Positions 7,538 through 16,828 of a stretch of DNA of 42,781 nt are shown one piece after another. The DNA is from Clostridia bacterium (GTDB taxonomy: Bacteria; Bacillota; Clostridia; Oscillospirales; CAG-272). Below the pieces are notes generated by a model. The model searched no databases. It saw only the letters and a list, made by a program, of their open reading frames with translations, and was not told where the DNA came from. Each line of letters starts with the position of its first letter. Position 1 is the first letter of the stretch. The position numbers and the translations under genes are program-made. The DNA lies in contig JAFUPK010000011.1 in assembly GCA_017481265.1 (NCBI GenBank), positions 1 to 42,781 of the forward strand, given 5' to 3'.

Positions 7538-8152
7538 ATGAACAAAGGTCTGATTTTCGTTATATCCGGTCCCGCAGGAAGCGGCAAGGGCACAGTCGTC
7601 GCCGCGCTTCGCGAGATGCTTCCCGACATCGGCTTTTCCGTGTCGGCAACCACGAGAGCTCCCCGCCCGGGCGAAGTCGACGGGGTCAATTATCACTACA
7701 TCTCCCGCGAGCGATTCACAGAAATGCTGGATGGCGGAGAGATACTTGAGCACACCGAATACTGCGGTAACTTCTACGGCACGCCAAAGAGCGAGGCTGT
7801 ACGTGTCATAGAGAGCGGACGTGATATCATCCTTGAGATCGAGGTAGAGGGCGCCCTTCAGGTGAAGCGTCTGCTTCCCGAGGACACCGTGACCGTCATG
7901 CTCATAGCCCCCGACAGAGCAGAGCTTGAGCGCCGCCTCAGAGGTCGCGGCACTGAGACCGACGATGTCATAAAAACACGGCTTCAGCGCGCCGTAACAG
8001 AGGTCGGACTTGCTGAGAATTATGACTATGTGGTCATAAACGAAACGGGAAAGGCGGAAGAGTGCGCCGCAAAGCTTCTCTCTATAGTGAAGGCTGAGCA
8101 CTCAAAGTATTCCCGCATGAAAAGCACCGTCGAGGCTTACTCGGCTGAATAA
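7538..8152 (+). CDS. gmk: Guanylate kinase
   Basis: A 204-residue enzyme converting GMP and ATP to GDP and ADP. The P-loop GPAGSGKGTV is near residue 10; STRAPRPGE-type segment (here TTRAPRPGEVDGVNYHY), EHTEYCGNFYGTP and LEIEVEGALQVK are the GMP-binding hallmarks. The ATG at 7538 is preferred because TTGGAG lies 7 nt upstream and family homology starts there; the longer frame to 7481 adds 19 residues with no homology. The 122-nt gap after remA holds only a weak GCAGC/GCTGC hairpin. Confidence 0.96.
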   Translation: MNKGLIFVISGPAGSGKGTVVAALREMLPDIGFSVSATTRAPRPGEVDGVNYHYISRERFTEMLDGGEILEHTEYCGNFYGTPKSEAVRVIESGRDIILEIEVEGALQVKRLLPEDTVTVMLIAPDRAELERRLRGRGTETDDVIKTRLQRAVTEVGLAENYDYVVINETGKAEECAAKLLSIVKAEHSKYSRMKSTVEAYSAE

Positions 8153-8217
8153 TAAGAAAATAATAAATACATATACAGATAATTTGGATGCCGCATATCG
8201 GCAGATTGGAGATTGAT

Positions 8218-8613
8218 ATGGTAAAACCGTCACTTGCTAAGCTTATGGAAAAAGAAAATGTAAACCGCTATGCTCTCGTTGTTGCAACCGCAAAGTGTGC
8301 ACGCGAGATCACCGATGAGTACATCCGCCAGAGAGAGTACGTTGAAAAGAACGGCGGCAAGGATGCTGACAAGAGCGCCGCTTCCGTCATCAACCAGAAG
8401 TACCGCGACGAAAAGGCTGTGCAGAACGCCATCGAGGAGATCTACAACGAGGAGTACCGTATAATCAAGGACTCTCTTCCCGAGGGCATGGGCAGAGATC
8501 ACGTACGCCCCGAGCCTGAGCCTGAGTCTGAGTCTGAAGATGAGCTTGAAGCTGAGGACACCGCCGAAGAGACAGAGGAAGCAGTTGAGTCCGAAGAAGC
8601 GGCAGAGGAATAA
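8218..8613 (+). CDS. rpoZ: DNA-directed RNA polymerase omega subunit
   Basis: A 131-residue protein. The omega core is short: MVKPSLAKLMEKENVNRYALVVATAKCAREI matches the 'R-Y-x-L-V-x-x-x-A-K-R-A-R' pattern, with Cys in place of the usual Arg in KCARE. It contains an insert rich in Lys/Asp (residues 40-60) and a highly acidic tail from about residue 98 made of Glu/Ser/Ala. Omega stabilises assembly of the polymerase beta' subunit. Start ATG 8218 has TTGGAG 7 nt upstream; a longer frame to 8188 lacks a ribosome site. Its place after gmk supports the call. It is longer than the usual 65-90 residues. Confidence 0.9.
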   Translation: MVKPSLAKLMEKENVNRYALVVATAKCAREITDEYIRQREYVEKNGGKDADKSAASVINQKYRDEKAVQNAIEEIYNEEYRIIKDSLPEGMGRDHVRPEPEPESESEDELEAEDTAEETEEAVESEEAAEE

Positions 8614-8655
8614 TTCCTCGCAAAATCCACAATAGAAAAGGCATGGAAGGTCCAC

Positions 8656-11214
8656 ATGAATGATGTAGCCGGAGTATATATTTTGGAGTCTCCCTACCAT
8701 ATCGACCGTATATACCATTACTATATCCCGCGAGAGCTTTCTGACCGTGTGGTTCCGGGTGCTATAGTCGAGGTTCCCTTCGGCAACGGCAACAGAAGAA
8801 TGACAGGTGCAGTATATGAGATAACAGACGCAGCCGACAAAGAGGAGCTCAAGCCCGTAATGTCGGCTGCCGACATATTTCCGCCATATCTGAGCAAGGA
8901 GGCGCTGAGGCTGTGCTCGTTTCTCAAAAGCCACACACTTTGCACCTTCGGCGAAGCTGTAAGATGCGTTCTTCCTTCTGCGGCAATATCGCGAATGGCA
9001 GAATACTACCGAATAAGCAAAGGCTCAAGCGAAGACGATGCCGCAAAGGTTCTTTCATACATGAATGAAAAGGCTGTCTTTGTGTACACGGAGCTGAAGG
9101 GGGCAAAGCGCCTCTCTAAAGAGAAGCTTCGTGCAAAGTTCGGCGAGGACGTAGGCGGAATACTGACGCGTCTTATCCGTGCGGGCATCGTTGAAAAATG
9201 CGATGAGCTGAAGCGCGGCGGAGAAAATGTTCTTCGCGAAACCACTGTATTCCCCGCTGACGGCGAATACACCGATATTACAAGGATGCGCAGTGAGCGC
9301 CAAGGGGCAGTGTTGACGCTTGTACGGGAAAAAGCGGGAATATCCGCAGATGAGCTTGCCGCAGCACTTTCTCTTGACAAGGCAACGGTTCGTGCCGCTG
9401 TCTCTGCCCTCGAAAAAAAAGGGCTCGTAAGATGCGAAACACGCACGGTTTACAGAAATCCCTTTGCCGCGGGAATGGGGGAAATGTCCGAATACAGTGC
9501 CCCCTTTACTCTGTCAAGTGAACAGTCAGCAGCTCTCCATAAGCTTCTTGAGCTCTATGAGAGTGATGCTCCGAGGGCAGCTCTGTTACACGGTGTCACA
9601 GGCTCCGGAAAGACAAACGTAATACTGAAGGTCATTGACCGCGCGCTTGAGGATGGCAAGGGAGTCATCATGCTTGTGCCCGAGATCGCACTTACTCCGC
9701 AAACCGTAGGCCGCTTTGCCTGCCGCTACGGAGACCGTATTGCAGTAATTCATTCCGCACTTTCCGCAGGTGAGCGCTTTGACGCTTGGCGGCGTATCAG
9801 AAGCGGTGAAGCCGATGTGGTCATCGGAACAAGAAGCGCCGTGTTTGCCCCCGTAAAGGAGCTCGGACTTATCATTATCGATGAGGAGCACGAGCACACA
9901 TATAAATCGGACACCGATCCCAAATATCTCGCCCATGACGTAGCAAGCTTCCGTTGCGGCGAAACGGGCGCCACCCTTATACTTGCATCGGCAACGCCTT
10001 CTGTCACAAGCTATTACAAGGCTGTGACGGGAAAATATACTCTTGTAGAGCTGAAAAACCGTTTCGGAAGTGCCGCGCTTCCATCAGTTGAGGTGGCAAA
10101 TATGCGCACGGAGCTCATGAGCGGTAACTCATCACCTCTCAGCCGTGTTCTGATAAGCCGCATTTCCGAGGATCTAAAAAACGGACGTCAGTCCATACTG
10201 TTCCTCAACCGCCGCGGCTATAACAGCACAATAACCTGCCGCTCCTGCGGCGAAGCTGTGAAATGTCCCCATTGCTCCGTCACCATGACGTATCACACCA
10301 AAAAAGGTTACAGCATCCCAAGGGAAAGAGAGGCGGGCGAAGGCTATCTCGAGGTAAGGCAGAAGGCAGGCTATCTGCATTGTCATATGTGCGGCTATAA
10401 GTCCCACGTTCCAGAAAGATGTCCCGGGTGCGGAGAATCCCATTTCCTGTTCGCAGGGCTTGGAACACAGCTTGCCGAGGATGAGCTGAAGCGTCTTTTC
10501 CCCGATGCCAAGGTGGCACGTATGGATCACGACACGACTCAGGGCAAGGCAGCCCATGAAAAGCTTCTCGCCTCCTTCAGAGAAGGAGAGGCTGATATAC
10601 TTTTAGGTACACAGATGGTCACAAAGGGACACGATTTCCCACGCGTCACCACAGTGGGCATACTGAATGCGGACAGCTCATTATTTCTTGACGACTACAG
10701 GGCAAACGAGCGCACCTTCTCCATGCTGACACAGGTCATCGGACGTGCAGGACGCGCCGATTCCAACGGAGTCTCGGTCATTCAGACCTTTTCCCCCGAA
10801 AGTGACATAATCGAGCTTGCGAAGAAGCAGGACTATCGCACCTTCTTTGACCGCGAGATAAGGATCCGCCGGGAGCTGACCTTCCCGCCCTTCTGCGATA
10901 TCGCCGTTATCACACTCGCTTCATCCGATGAGGCAAGGCTGGCTCAGGCGGCAGTGCGCATGGGCGAAAGAATACGTGAGCATATCCGCGAGGACTTCAC
11001 CGACGTAAAGGCGATAATCTACGGTCCCTTTGAGGCCCCCGTTTACAAGGTACAGAACGTGTGCCGACTGCGTTTTGTTATCAAATGCCGTCTCAGCCGA
11101 CGCACAAGGGATTTTATTTCTTCCCTTCTCTGCGATTTTTCACGAAACGGCAAAAACTCCCGTACAGCCTCCTCCGTAAGAGTTACGGCGGATCTTAACC
11201 CAACCACCATTTGA
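8656..11214 (+). CDS. priA: Primosomal protein N', replication restart helicase
   Basis: An 852-residue superfamily 2 DNA helicase that reloads DnaB at collapsed forks. The N-terminal 3'-DNA-binding region is degenerate but recognisable. Walker A GVTGSGKT is at about 312-319, the DEEH box (IIIDEEHEHTYKSD) near 408, and two zinc sites near 527-595 use CRSCGEAVKCPHC and CHMCG...CPGCGE. Motifs V and VI (LLGTQMVTKGHDFP, QVIGRAGRAD) are intact. About 20 extra residues separate the two zinc motifs compared with the usual short 'TYH...CHYCG' link. GGAAGG lies 5 nt upstream of the start. coaBC, which often precedes priA, is missing here. Confidence 0.96.
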   Translation: MNDVAGVYILESPYHIDRIYHYYIPRELSDRVVPGAIVEVPFGNGNRRMTGAVYEITDAADKEELKPVMSAADIFPPYLSKEALRLCSFLKSHTLCTFGEAVRCVLPSAAISRMAEYYRISKGSSEDDAAKVLSYMNEKAVFVYTELKGAKRLSKEKLRAKFGEDVGGILTRLIRAGIVEKCDELKRGGENVLRETTVFPADGEYTDITRMRSERQGAVLTLVREKAGISADELAAALSLDKATVRAAVSALEKKGLVRCETRTVYRNPFAAGMGEMSEYSAPFTLSSEQSAALHKLLELYESDAPRAALLHGVTGSGKTNVILKVIDRALEDGKGVIMLVPEIALTPQTVGRFACRYGDRIAVIHSALSAGERFDAWRRIRSGEADVVIGTRSAVFAPVKELGLIIIDEEHEHTYKSDTDPKYLAHDVASFRCGETGATLILASATPSVTSYYKAVTGKYTLVELKNRFGSAALPSVEVANMRTELMSGNSSPLSRVLISRISEDLKNGRQSILFLNRRGYNSTITCRSCGEAVKCPHCSVTMTYHTKKGYSIPREREAGEGYLEVRQKAGYLHCHMCGYKSHVPERCPGCGESHFLFAGLGTQLAEDELKRLFPDAKVARMDHDTTQGKAAHEKLLASFREGEADILLGTQMVTKGHDFPRVTTVGILNADSSLFLDDYRANERTFSMLTQVIGRAGRADSNGVSVIQTFSPESDIIELAKKQDYRTFFDREIRIRRELTFPPFCDIAVITLASSDEARLAQAAVRMGERIREHIREDFTDVKAIIYGPFEAPVYKVQNVCRLRFVIKCRLSRRTRDFISSLLCDFSRNGKNSRTASSVRVTADLNPTTI

Positions 11215-11244
11215 TCACATCTCACCGAAAGGAAATTCATATAA

Positions 11245-11730
11245 ATGGCACTTCTGAACATAATAAAAAAAGGTGACGAGACATTAAGCAAGATCTGCAA
11301 GCCCGTCACAGCCATAACACCCAGAATAATCACCCTTCTTGACGATATGAGAGAAACGCTTCTCGATTCCGAGGGAGTGGGACTTGCCGCACCTCAGGTC
11401 GGCATACTCCGCCGCATCGCTCTCGTCATCGACACAAACGATAACGACCGTATCTACGAGCTCATCAATCCCGAAATAATCGCCGCAGAGGGTGAGCAAG
11501 AGGGCATGGAGGGCTGTCTCTCCGTTCCCGGAGAGTGGGGCATCAACCGCAGACCCATGAAGGTCACCGTAAAGGCAACAGACAGAAACGGAAATGAGTT
11601 CACAGTAACAGGCGAGGGACTTACCGCACGCTGCTTCTGCCATGAGCTTGACCACCTTGACGGAAAGCTCTTCTGTGAAGTCGCCGAGCGTATGCTCACC
11701 AAGGAAGAGATAGAAGAGCTCATGGGCTGA
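11245..11730 (+). CDS. def: Peptide deformylase
   Basis: A 161-residue metalloenzyme that removes the N-formyl group from new proteins. All three motifs are present: GVGLAAPQVG (44-53), EGCLSVPG (89-96, metal Cys91) and HELDHLDG (133-140, metal His133 and His137, catalytic Glu134). GAAAGGA is 11 nt before the ATG. It is followed 44 nt later by fmt, the enzyme that adds the formyl group, as in most bacteria. Confidence 0.97.
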   Translation: MALLNIIKKGDETLSKICKPVTAITPRIITLLDDMRETLLDSEGVGLAAPQVGILRRIALVIDTNDNDRIYELINPEIIAAEGEQEGMEGCLSVPGEWGINRRPMKVTVKATDRNGNEFTVTGEGLTARCFCHELDHLDGKLFCEVAERMLTKEEIEELMG

Positions 11731-11774
11731 GATGTGTAAAAACACCACAAATCCAAGTTAAAGAAGGTTTGACA

Positions 11775-12710
11775 ATGAAAATTCTATTCATGGGTACTCC
11801 CGATTATGCCGCCGAGTGTCTCCGCGCTCTGTATAACCATGACGGTGTTGAAATAGTTGCCGCCGTTACTCAGCCCGACAAGCCCAAGGGACGCGGAATG
11901 AAGATGATCGCACCACCCGTCAAAGTATTTGCAGAGGAAAAGGGCATCCCCGTATATCAGCCGATAACTCTCAAGGACGGCGCTTTTGAAGATACCCTTA
12001 AAGAGCTTGACCCCGAGCTTATCATCGTTGCGGCTTACGGAAAGATACTTCCCCGCTACGTCCTCGACTATCCTGTTCATAGCTGTATCAACGCTCATGC
12101 TTCCCTTCTGCCGAGACACAGAGGCGCCGCCCCCATCAACCGCGCCATCATGGAAGGTGATACAGTTACCGGCGTCACCTCCATGTACATGGCAGACGGC
12201 ATCGACACAGGTGATATGATACTGAAGATCGAAGTCCCGATCACGGATGCAGACGATGTGGGTACGCTCCACGACAAGCTTGCCGTCGCCGCAGGAGAGG
12301 CTATGTGTAAGACTGTTGATCTTATCAAAAACAGCGAGATCACCCGTACTCCCCAGAGTGAAGACGGTATGACCTACGCCGCAAAGATCACAAAGGACGA
12401 CTGTGTTATAAGCTTTGACCGTCCCGCGCGCAAGGTCTACGATCATATCCGTGCTCTCGCACCCGTTCCCTGTGCGTTTACCCACACCCCTGACGGAAAG
12501 CTTCTGAAGTTCACCGCCGCCACACTTTCGGATGTATCTGCAGACGGCAAGTCACCCGGTACCGTTGTTTCCACAGATAACGGCATCACTGTAGCCTGTG
12601 CCGACGGATGCGTCACCGTAACCGGCGTTATTCCCGAGGGCAAGGGCAGAATGAGCGCCGCAGATTTCATCAGAGGCAGAAAGGTCTCTGAGGGTGACGT
12701 TCTCGCTTAA
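11775..12710 (+). CDS. fmt: Methionyl-tRNA formyltransferase
   Basis: A 311-residue enzyme formylating initiator Met-tRNA from 10-formyltetrahydrofolate. MKILFMGTPDYAA starts the Rossmann-like domain; INAHASLLPRHRGAAPI holds the catalytic Asn and His, and DGIDTGDM the catalytic Asp. A C-terminal OB-like domain follows from about residue 205. The ATG at 11775 is chosen over the in-frame TTG two codons earlier because GAAGG lies 7 nt upstream and homologues start at MKI. Confidence 0.97.
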   Translation: MKILFMGTPDYAAECLRALYNHDGVEIVAAVTQPDKPKGRGMKMIAPPVKVFAEEKGIPVYQPITLKDGAFEDTLKELDPELIIVAAYGKILPRYVLDYPVHSCINAHASLLPRHRGAAPINRAIMEGDTVTGVTSMYMADGIDTGDMILKIEVPITDADDVGTLHDKLAVAAGEAMCKTVDLIKNSEITRTPQSEDGMTYAAKITKDDCVISFDRPARKVYDHIRALAPVPCAFTHTPDGKLLKFTAATLSDVSADGKSPGTVVSTDNGITVACADGCVTVTGVIPEGKGRMSAADFIRGRKVSEGDVLA

Positions 12711-12749
12711 CAGCAACTTTAATACCTCAAGAAAGGCAAAGCTATTTCT

Positions 12750-13448
12750 ATGTTCTATTACGGATTCGATATGACCTACGTAGTTCTCGTGCTTCCCGCA
12801 ATGATCTTCGCAATGTGGGCACAGTTCAATGTACAGTCAACATTCAAAAAATATACCCGTATTCCCTCCGAAAGAGGCATGACGGGAAGAGATGCCGCAA
12901 GGCTGATCCTTGACCGAAACGGTCTTTATAACGTAAAGATCGAGCAGGTCGCAGGCGAGCTCACCGATCACTTTGACCCCAAGGCAGGTGTGATCCGTCT
13001 GTCATCTTCCACCTATAACGTACAAAGTGCCGCCGCTGTGGGCGTTGCCGCTCATGAGGCAGGTCATGCCGTACAGCACGCCGAGGGATATGGTCCCATA
13101 AAGCTTCGCGAGGCTATAATCCCCGTGACACAGCTCGGATCAAAGCTGGCGATCCCCCTTGTTATCCTCGGCATAATCCTCAGCTTCTATCCCCTTGCAT
13201 ATGCCGGCATCATCCTTTTCGGCGCAGTTACCGTGTTCCAGCTCGTAACACTTCCCGTTGAGTTCAATGCGAGTTCACGGGCGGTTGAAGCTCTCGATGC
13301 CTCGGGTACTCTTTCGGGAGACGGACTTGCGGCATCCAAAAAAGTGCTCCGTGCTGCCGCTCTCACCTATGTAGCCGCGCTTTTTGTCTCCCTTGCAAAC
13401 CTTCTCCGCCTTGTTATCATGGTATCGGGCAGAGGCAGAAGAGACTGA
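12750..13448 (+). CDS. Membrane zinc metallopeptidase (YugP/Zn_peptidase_2 family)
   Basis: A 232-residue integral membrane protein: a helix near residues 8-26, the zinc site HEAGH near residue 101, and two or three helices at about 130-175 and 205-225. The segment SSSTYNVQSAAAVGVAAHEAGHAVQ is characteristic of the YugP-like family. Substrates are not established for the family. It sits between fmt and rsmB, where Bacillus has no such gene, but the insertion is common in Clostridia by my recollection. AAGAAAGG lies upstream of the ATG with a longish spacer. Confidence 0.9.
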   Translation: MFYYGFDMTYVVLVLPAMIFAMWAQFNVQSTFKKYTRIPSERGMTGRDAARLILDRNGLYNVKIEQVAGELTDHFDPKAGVIRLSSSTYNVQSAAAVGVAAHEAGHAVQHAEGYGPIKLREAIIPVTQLGSKLAIPLVILGIILSFYPLAYAGIILFGAVTVFQLVTLPVEFNASSRAVEALDASGTLSGDGLAASKKVLRAAALTYVAALFVSLANLLRLVIMVSGRGRRD

Positions 13449-13507
13449 AAACGCAGGAGGAAAACCTGTCATTAAGTATTACACCTACAAGAAAGGAGTG
13501 AGCCGAA

Positions 13508-14818
13508 ATGAACAACAAAATCATCTCTCCCAGACGATGTGCCCATGCCTCGCTTACCAAGATCGAGCGCTGCGGCAGGTATTCAAATCTTGAAATAGAT
13601 GCATCTCTCAAAAACGCCGACACAATGTCCCCTGCCGACCGCGGTCTGTACACAAGGCTCGTCTACGGTGTCATTGAACGCAGGCTCACCCTTGACCATA
13701 TAATCTCGCAATATTCCTCAAAGTCTGTAGATACACTTGACCTTGAGACCCTGTGCGGGCTGAGGCTTGGCGTGTATCAGCTCGTTTATATGGACAGAAT
13801 TCCCGATTTTGCCGCCGTTTCCGAAACGGTAGACACAGTTCCATCTCGCTCAAGAGGCTTTGTAAACGCTGTTCTCAGAAGCTTCCTCAGAAGCGGAAAA
13901 AGCTTCACTCTTCCCATGGGAGACACACCTGAGGAAATGGCTGTAAGATATTCCGCAAGCGCGGATATCTGCCGTATCCTTGCAGACTCCTACGGAAGCG
14001 GCACTGCAGAACGCATACTCGACGCTTTCTTTGCTCCCGAGCGTATCTGCCTTCGCATAAATACCCTGAAATGCTCCGTCGATGAAGCTTTATCTGTGCT
14101 TTCACACGCCGAAGCCGGCAGACATTTTCCCGATATCATCACAGTTCCCTCTCTCAGCGACGAGGTCAGAGACGGACTTGAAAAAGGGCTTTGGTTCGTG
14201 CAGGACGAAGCCTCCCGCGCCGCCTCTGCCGTGCTTGGAGCCATGGTGGGCGAGCGCATCGCCGATGTATGTGCCGCTCCCGGAGGCAAAAGCTTCTCCG
14301 TTGCCATTGACATGGAGGATCGCGGTGAGCTTTTCTCCTTTGACCTCCATGGAAACAAGCTCTCACTTATCAAAAAGACCGCCGAAAGGCTTGGAATCGG
14401 TTGTATAAGCGTTGCCGAACGCGATGCAAGAGTTCCCGATGAGGCTCTCATCGGAAGCTGCGACCGCGTTCTCTGCGATGCACCGTGCTCGGGAATCGGA
14501 GTTCTCGGAAAGAAGCCCGAGATCCGCTACAAAGCTGCAGAAGGTGCTGAAAGGCTTCCTGCCATCCAGTACGACGTGCTCTGCGGAGCATGCGCTTATG
14601 TAAAGGACGGCGGGACCCTCGTTTATTCCACCTGCACTCTTAACCGTGCGGAAAACGAGGACGTTGTAGCTCGCTTCCTTGATTCTCACAGTGACTTTAC
14701 ACTCGTACCCTTCACCGCCGCAGGTCAAAGCTGTGACGGTATGCTTACATTTATGCCACACATCACGGGCACAGACGGTTTTTTTGTCGCCAAGATGAAA
14801 AGATCCGCAAAACTCTGA
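13508..14818 (+). CDS. rsmB: 16S rRNA (cytosine-967-C5)-methyltransferase RsmB
   Basis: A 436-residue enzyme with an N-terminal NusB-like domain (about 1-140) and a C-terminal SAM methyltransferase. VCAAPGGKSF is the SAM-binding motif I, CDAPCSGIGVLGKKPEIRYK carries the release Cys of motif IV, and YSTCTLNRAENE carries the nucleophilic Cys of motif VI. AAAGGAG lies 8 nt before the ATG. It is followed 17 nt later by rlmN, the usual order. Confidence 0.96.
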   Translation: MNNKIISPRRCAHASLTKIERCGRYSNLEIDASLKNADTMSPADRGLYTRLVYGVIERRLTLDHIISQYSSKSVDTLDLETLCGLRLGVYQLVYMDRIPDFAAVSETVDTVPSRSRGFVNAVLRSFLRSGKSFTLPMGDTPEEMAVRYSASADICRILADSYGSGTAERILDAFFAPERICLRINTLKCSVDEALSVLSHAEAGRHFPDIITVPSLSDEVRDGLEKGLWFVQDEASRAASAVLGAMVGERIADVCAAPGGKSFSVAIDMEDRGELFSFDLHGNKLSLIKKTAERLGIGCISVAERDARVPDEALIGSCDRVLCDAPCSGIGVLGKKPEIRYKAAEGAERLPAIQYDVLCGACAYVKDGGTLVYSTCTLNRAENEDVVARFLDSHSDFTLVPFTAAGQSCDGMLTFMPHITGTDGFFVAKMKRSAKL

Positions 14819-14835
14819 CTGAAACGGAGTAACAT

Positions 14836-15897
14836 ATGACTACGAAACCGGACATAATGTCCATGACTCTGCCCGAGCTTACGGAGCTAATAAAGGACAT
14901 GGGAGAAAGCGCCTTTCGGGCAAAGCAGATATTCAAATGGATGCACTCGGGCACTCCCATAGAGGAAATGTCCAATCTCCCCAAAAGCCTTCGTTCCCGT
15001 CTTGCTGAAGAAACAGACTACAGGCTTCCGCAGATCGAGGAGAAATTCGTTTCCAAGATCGACGGCACCGTAAAATACCTGTTTTCACTGAAGGACGGTG
15101 AGTGCGTGGAAAGCGTGCTCATGCGCTACGAGCACGGAAACACACTGTGCGTATCATCTCAGGCAGGCTGCCGCATGGGATGTAAGTTCTGTGCCTCTAC
15201 CCTTTCGGGAAAGGTGCGCGACCTTACACCTTCGGAGATCCTGGGTCAGGTGGCTCTTGCCGCAAGAGACTCGGGTGAGCGTATCGGCGGCATTGTCATG
15301 ATGGGTATAGGCGAGCCTCTCGATAACTACGATAATGTAATAAGATTTCTCCGCCTCGTAGGTGATGCTGACGGTCTCGGCATCGGCATGAGGCACATCT
15401 CCCTTTCCACCTGCGGCGTAGTACCCGGAATAAAGAGGCTGGCTGACGAGGGCATCCCCGTTACTCTTTCCGTTTCTCTCCATGCTTACGATGACGAAAA
15501 GCGGCGCGAGATAATGCCCATCGCAAAAAAATACCCCATCGCGGAGCTTCTCTCAGCCTGCAGATACTATTTTGACAAGACCGGACGGCGCGTTTCCTTT
15601 GAGTATACGCTGATCTCCGGAAAAAATGACACCATGGAGGATGCCGCAGGGCTTGCAAAGCTCTTAAAACGCGGTATGGGTGTCCCCTGCCATGTCAATC
15701 TTATCATGCTCAATGAGGTTGACGAAACGGGACTCCGCACTGTTGACAGAAAAAGCGCCGCAAGGTTCGCAGACGAGCTTAATAACCTCGGTCAGAATGC
15801 AACCGTCCGCAGACGTCTCGGAAGCGATATAGATGCCTCCTGCGGTCAGCTCAGACTGCGCAGAAACCGTGCAGTGGAGGAAAACAGCCATAGATAA
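14836..15897 (+). CDS. rlmN: Dual-specificity 23S rRNA/tRNA adenine-C2 methyltransferase RlmN
   Basis: A 353-residue radical-SAM enzyme methylating A2503 of 23S rRNA and A37 of some tRNAs. The cluster ligands CRMGCKFC (Cys112, 116, 119) are intact, as is the C-terminal catalytic Cys336 in DASCGQL; MGIGEPLDNYDNV is another family motif. The gene's stop is followed by a 122-nt gap holding the promoter for the phosphatase-kinase genes. Confidence 0.97.
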   Translation: MTTKPDIMSMTLPELTELIKDMGESAFRAKQIFKWMHSGTPIEEMSNLPKSLRSRLAEETDYRLPQIEEKFVSKIDGTVKYLFSLKDGECVESVLMRYEHGNTLCVSSQAGCRMGCKFCASTLSGKVRDLTPSEILGQVALAARDSGERIGGIVMMGIGEPLDNYDNVIRFLRLVGDADGLGIGMRHISLSTCGVVPGIKRLADEGIPVTLSVSLHAYDDEKRREIMPIAKKYPIAELLSACRYYFDKTGRRVSFEYTLISGKNDTMEDAAGLAKLLKRGMGVPCHVNLIMLNEVDETGLRTVDRKSAARFADELNNLGQNATVRRRLGSDIDASCGQLRLRRNRAVEENSHR

Positions 15898-15950
15898 AGG
15901 CGTTTTTCACTCAAAAGCAGTTCTTTTCCCATAAAATAACGCAAATCTTC

Positions 15951-15979
15951 TTTACATCGGTCAAAAGTTAATGTATAAT
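15951..15979 (+). promoter_or_regulatory. Promoter for the prpC-prkC-rsgA-thiN-spoVM segment
   Basis: TTTACA (15951-15956), 17-nt spacer, TATAAT (15974-15979), 41 nt before the phosphatase start. The distal half of the housekeeping cluster can therefore be expressed independently of the yicC promoter. Confidence 0.8.
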
Positions 15980-16019
15980 GGTAAAGAGCACAAACACTAT
16001 GAAAGGCATGGTCAGTTCT

Positions 16020-16793
16020 ATGTTTTTTTACGGTATTACCGACATCGGTAAAAAGCGTGTCGTAAACCAGGACAACTTTAAAATAAAGGAATACTCCGAG
16101 GATGTCACCCTGGCTATCGTCTGTGACGGTATGGGAGGTGCCCGCGGAGGCGGTGTCGCAAGCTCCCTTGCCATATCGGCATTTATGGAGCACCTTGACG
16201 AAAATTCCGCTGTGTTCACCGAAGGATATGCTTCGGCTAATGCCGATGAGGTCATATCCGACCTTCTGCGCAACGCCGTTATCCGTGCAAACACCGCTGT
16301 TTATACCGCCGCTTCCTCCTCTCCCGAGCTTACGGGAATGGGTACGACCCTCGTGTGCACTCTTATCACAAAGAATAAGATATACTGCGTCAATGTCGGC
16401 GACAGCCGTATGTATCACGGAACCCACAGCTCCATTGAGCAGGTCACAAGAGATCACTCCTACGTCCAGTACCTTGTGGACATAGGAAGGATCACCCCCA
16501 AGAAAGCAAAAAAATCAAGCCACCGAAACATAATCACCCGCGCTGTGGGTACCGAGAGCACCGTTGAAGCTGATCTTTATTCACTCAATAAATGCTCATC
16601 GGAGCACCCCGTTTTCGTCCTCCTTTGCTCTGACGGACTTTCCAATATGGTAGAGCTCCGTGAGATCGCCTCAGCTCTCAAGAGCAGCGACCGTTCAGGT
16701 GATGCGCTGAAGCGCGCCGCCGAACGTGTAGTCAACCTCGCCAACGAGCACGGCGGAAATGACAATATCACCGTCGTTCTCCTCGCATACTGA
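16020..16793 (+). CDS. prpC: PP2C-type Ser/Thr phosphatase (PrpC/Stp)
   Basis: A 257-residue metal-dependent phosphatase that reverses phosphorylation by PrkC. The metal-binding motifs are present in order: VNQDNF (near 18), CDGMGGARGG (near 38), VGDSRMY, VLLCSDGLSNM and GGNDNITVVLL at the C-terminus. The ATG at 16020 is chosen because MFFYGITDIGKKR matches the family N-terminus; an AAAGG lies about 14 nt upstream. It precedes the kinase by 35 nt, forming the standard pair. Confidence 0.95.
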   Translation: MFFYGITDIGKKRVVNQDNFKIKEYSEDVTLAIVCDGMGGARGGGVASSLAISAFMEHLDENSAVFTEGYASANADEVISDLLRNAVIRANTAVYTAASSSPELTGMGTTLVCTLITKNKIYCVNVGDSRMYHGTHSSIEQVTRDHSYVQYLVDIGRITPKKAKKSSHRNIITRAVGTESTVEADLYSLNKCSSEHPVFVLLCSDGLSNMVELREIASALKSSDRSGDALKRAAERVVNLANEHGGNDNITVVLLAY

Positions 16794-16828
16794 GACACCT
16801 CTAATTTGAAGTAAAGGTACGGTCAGAT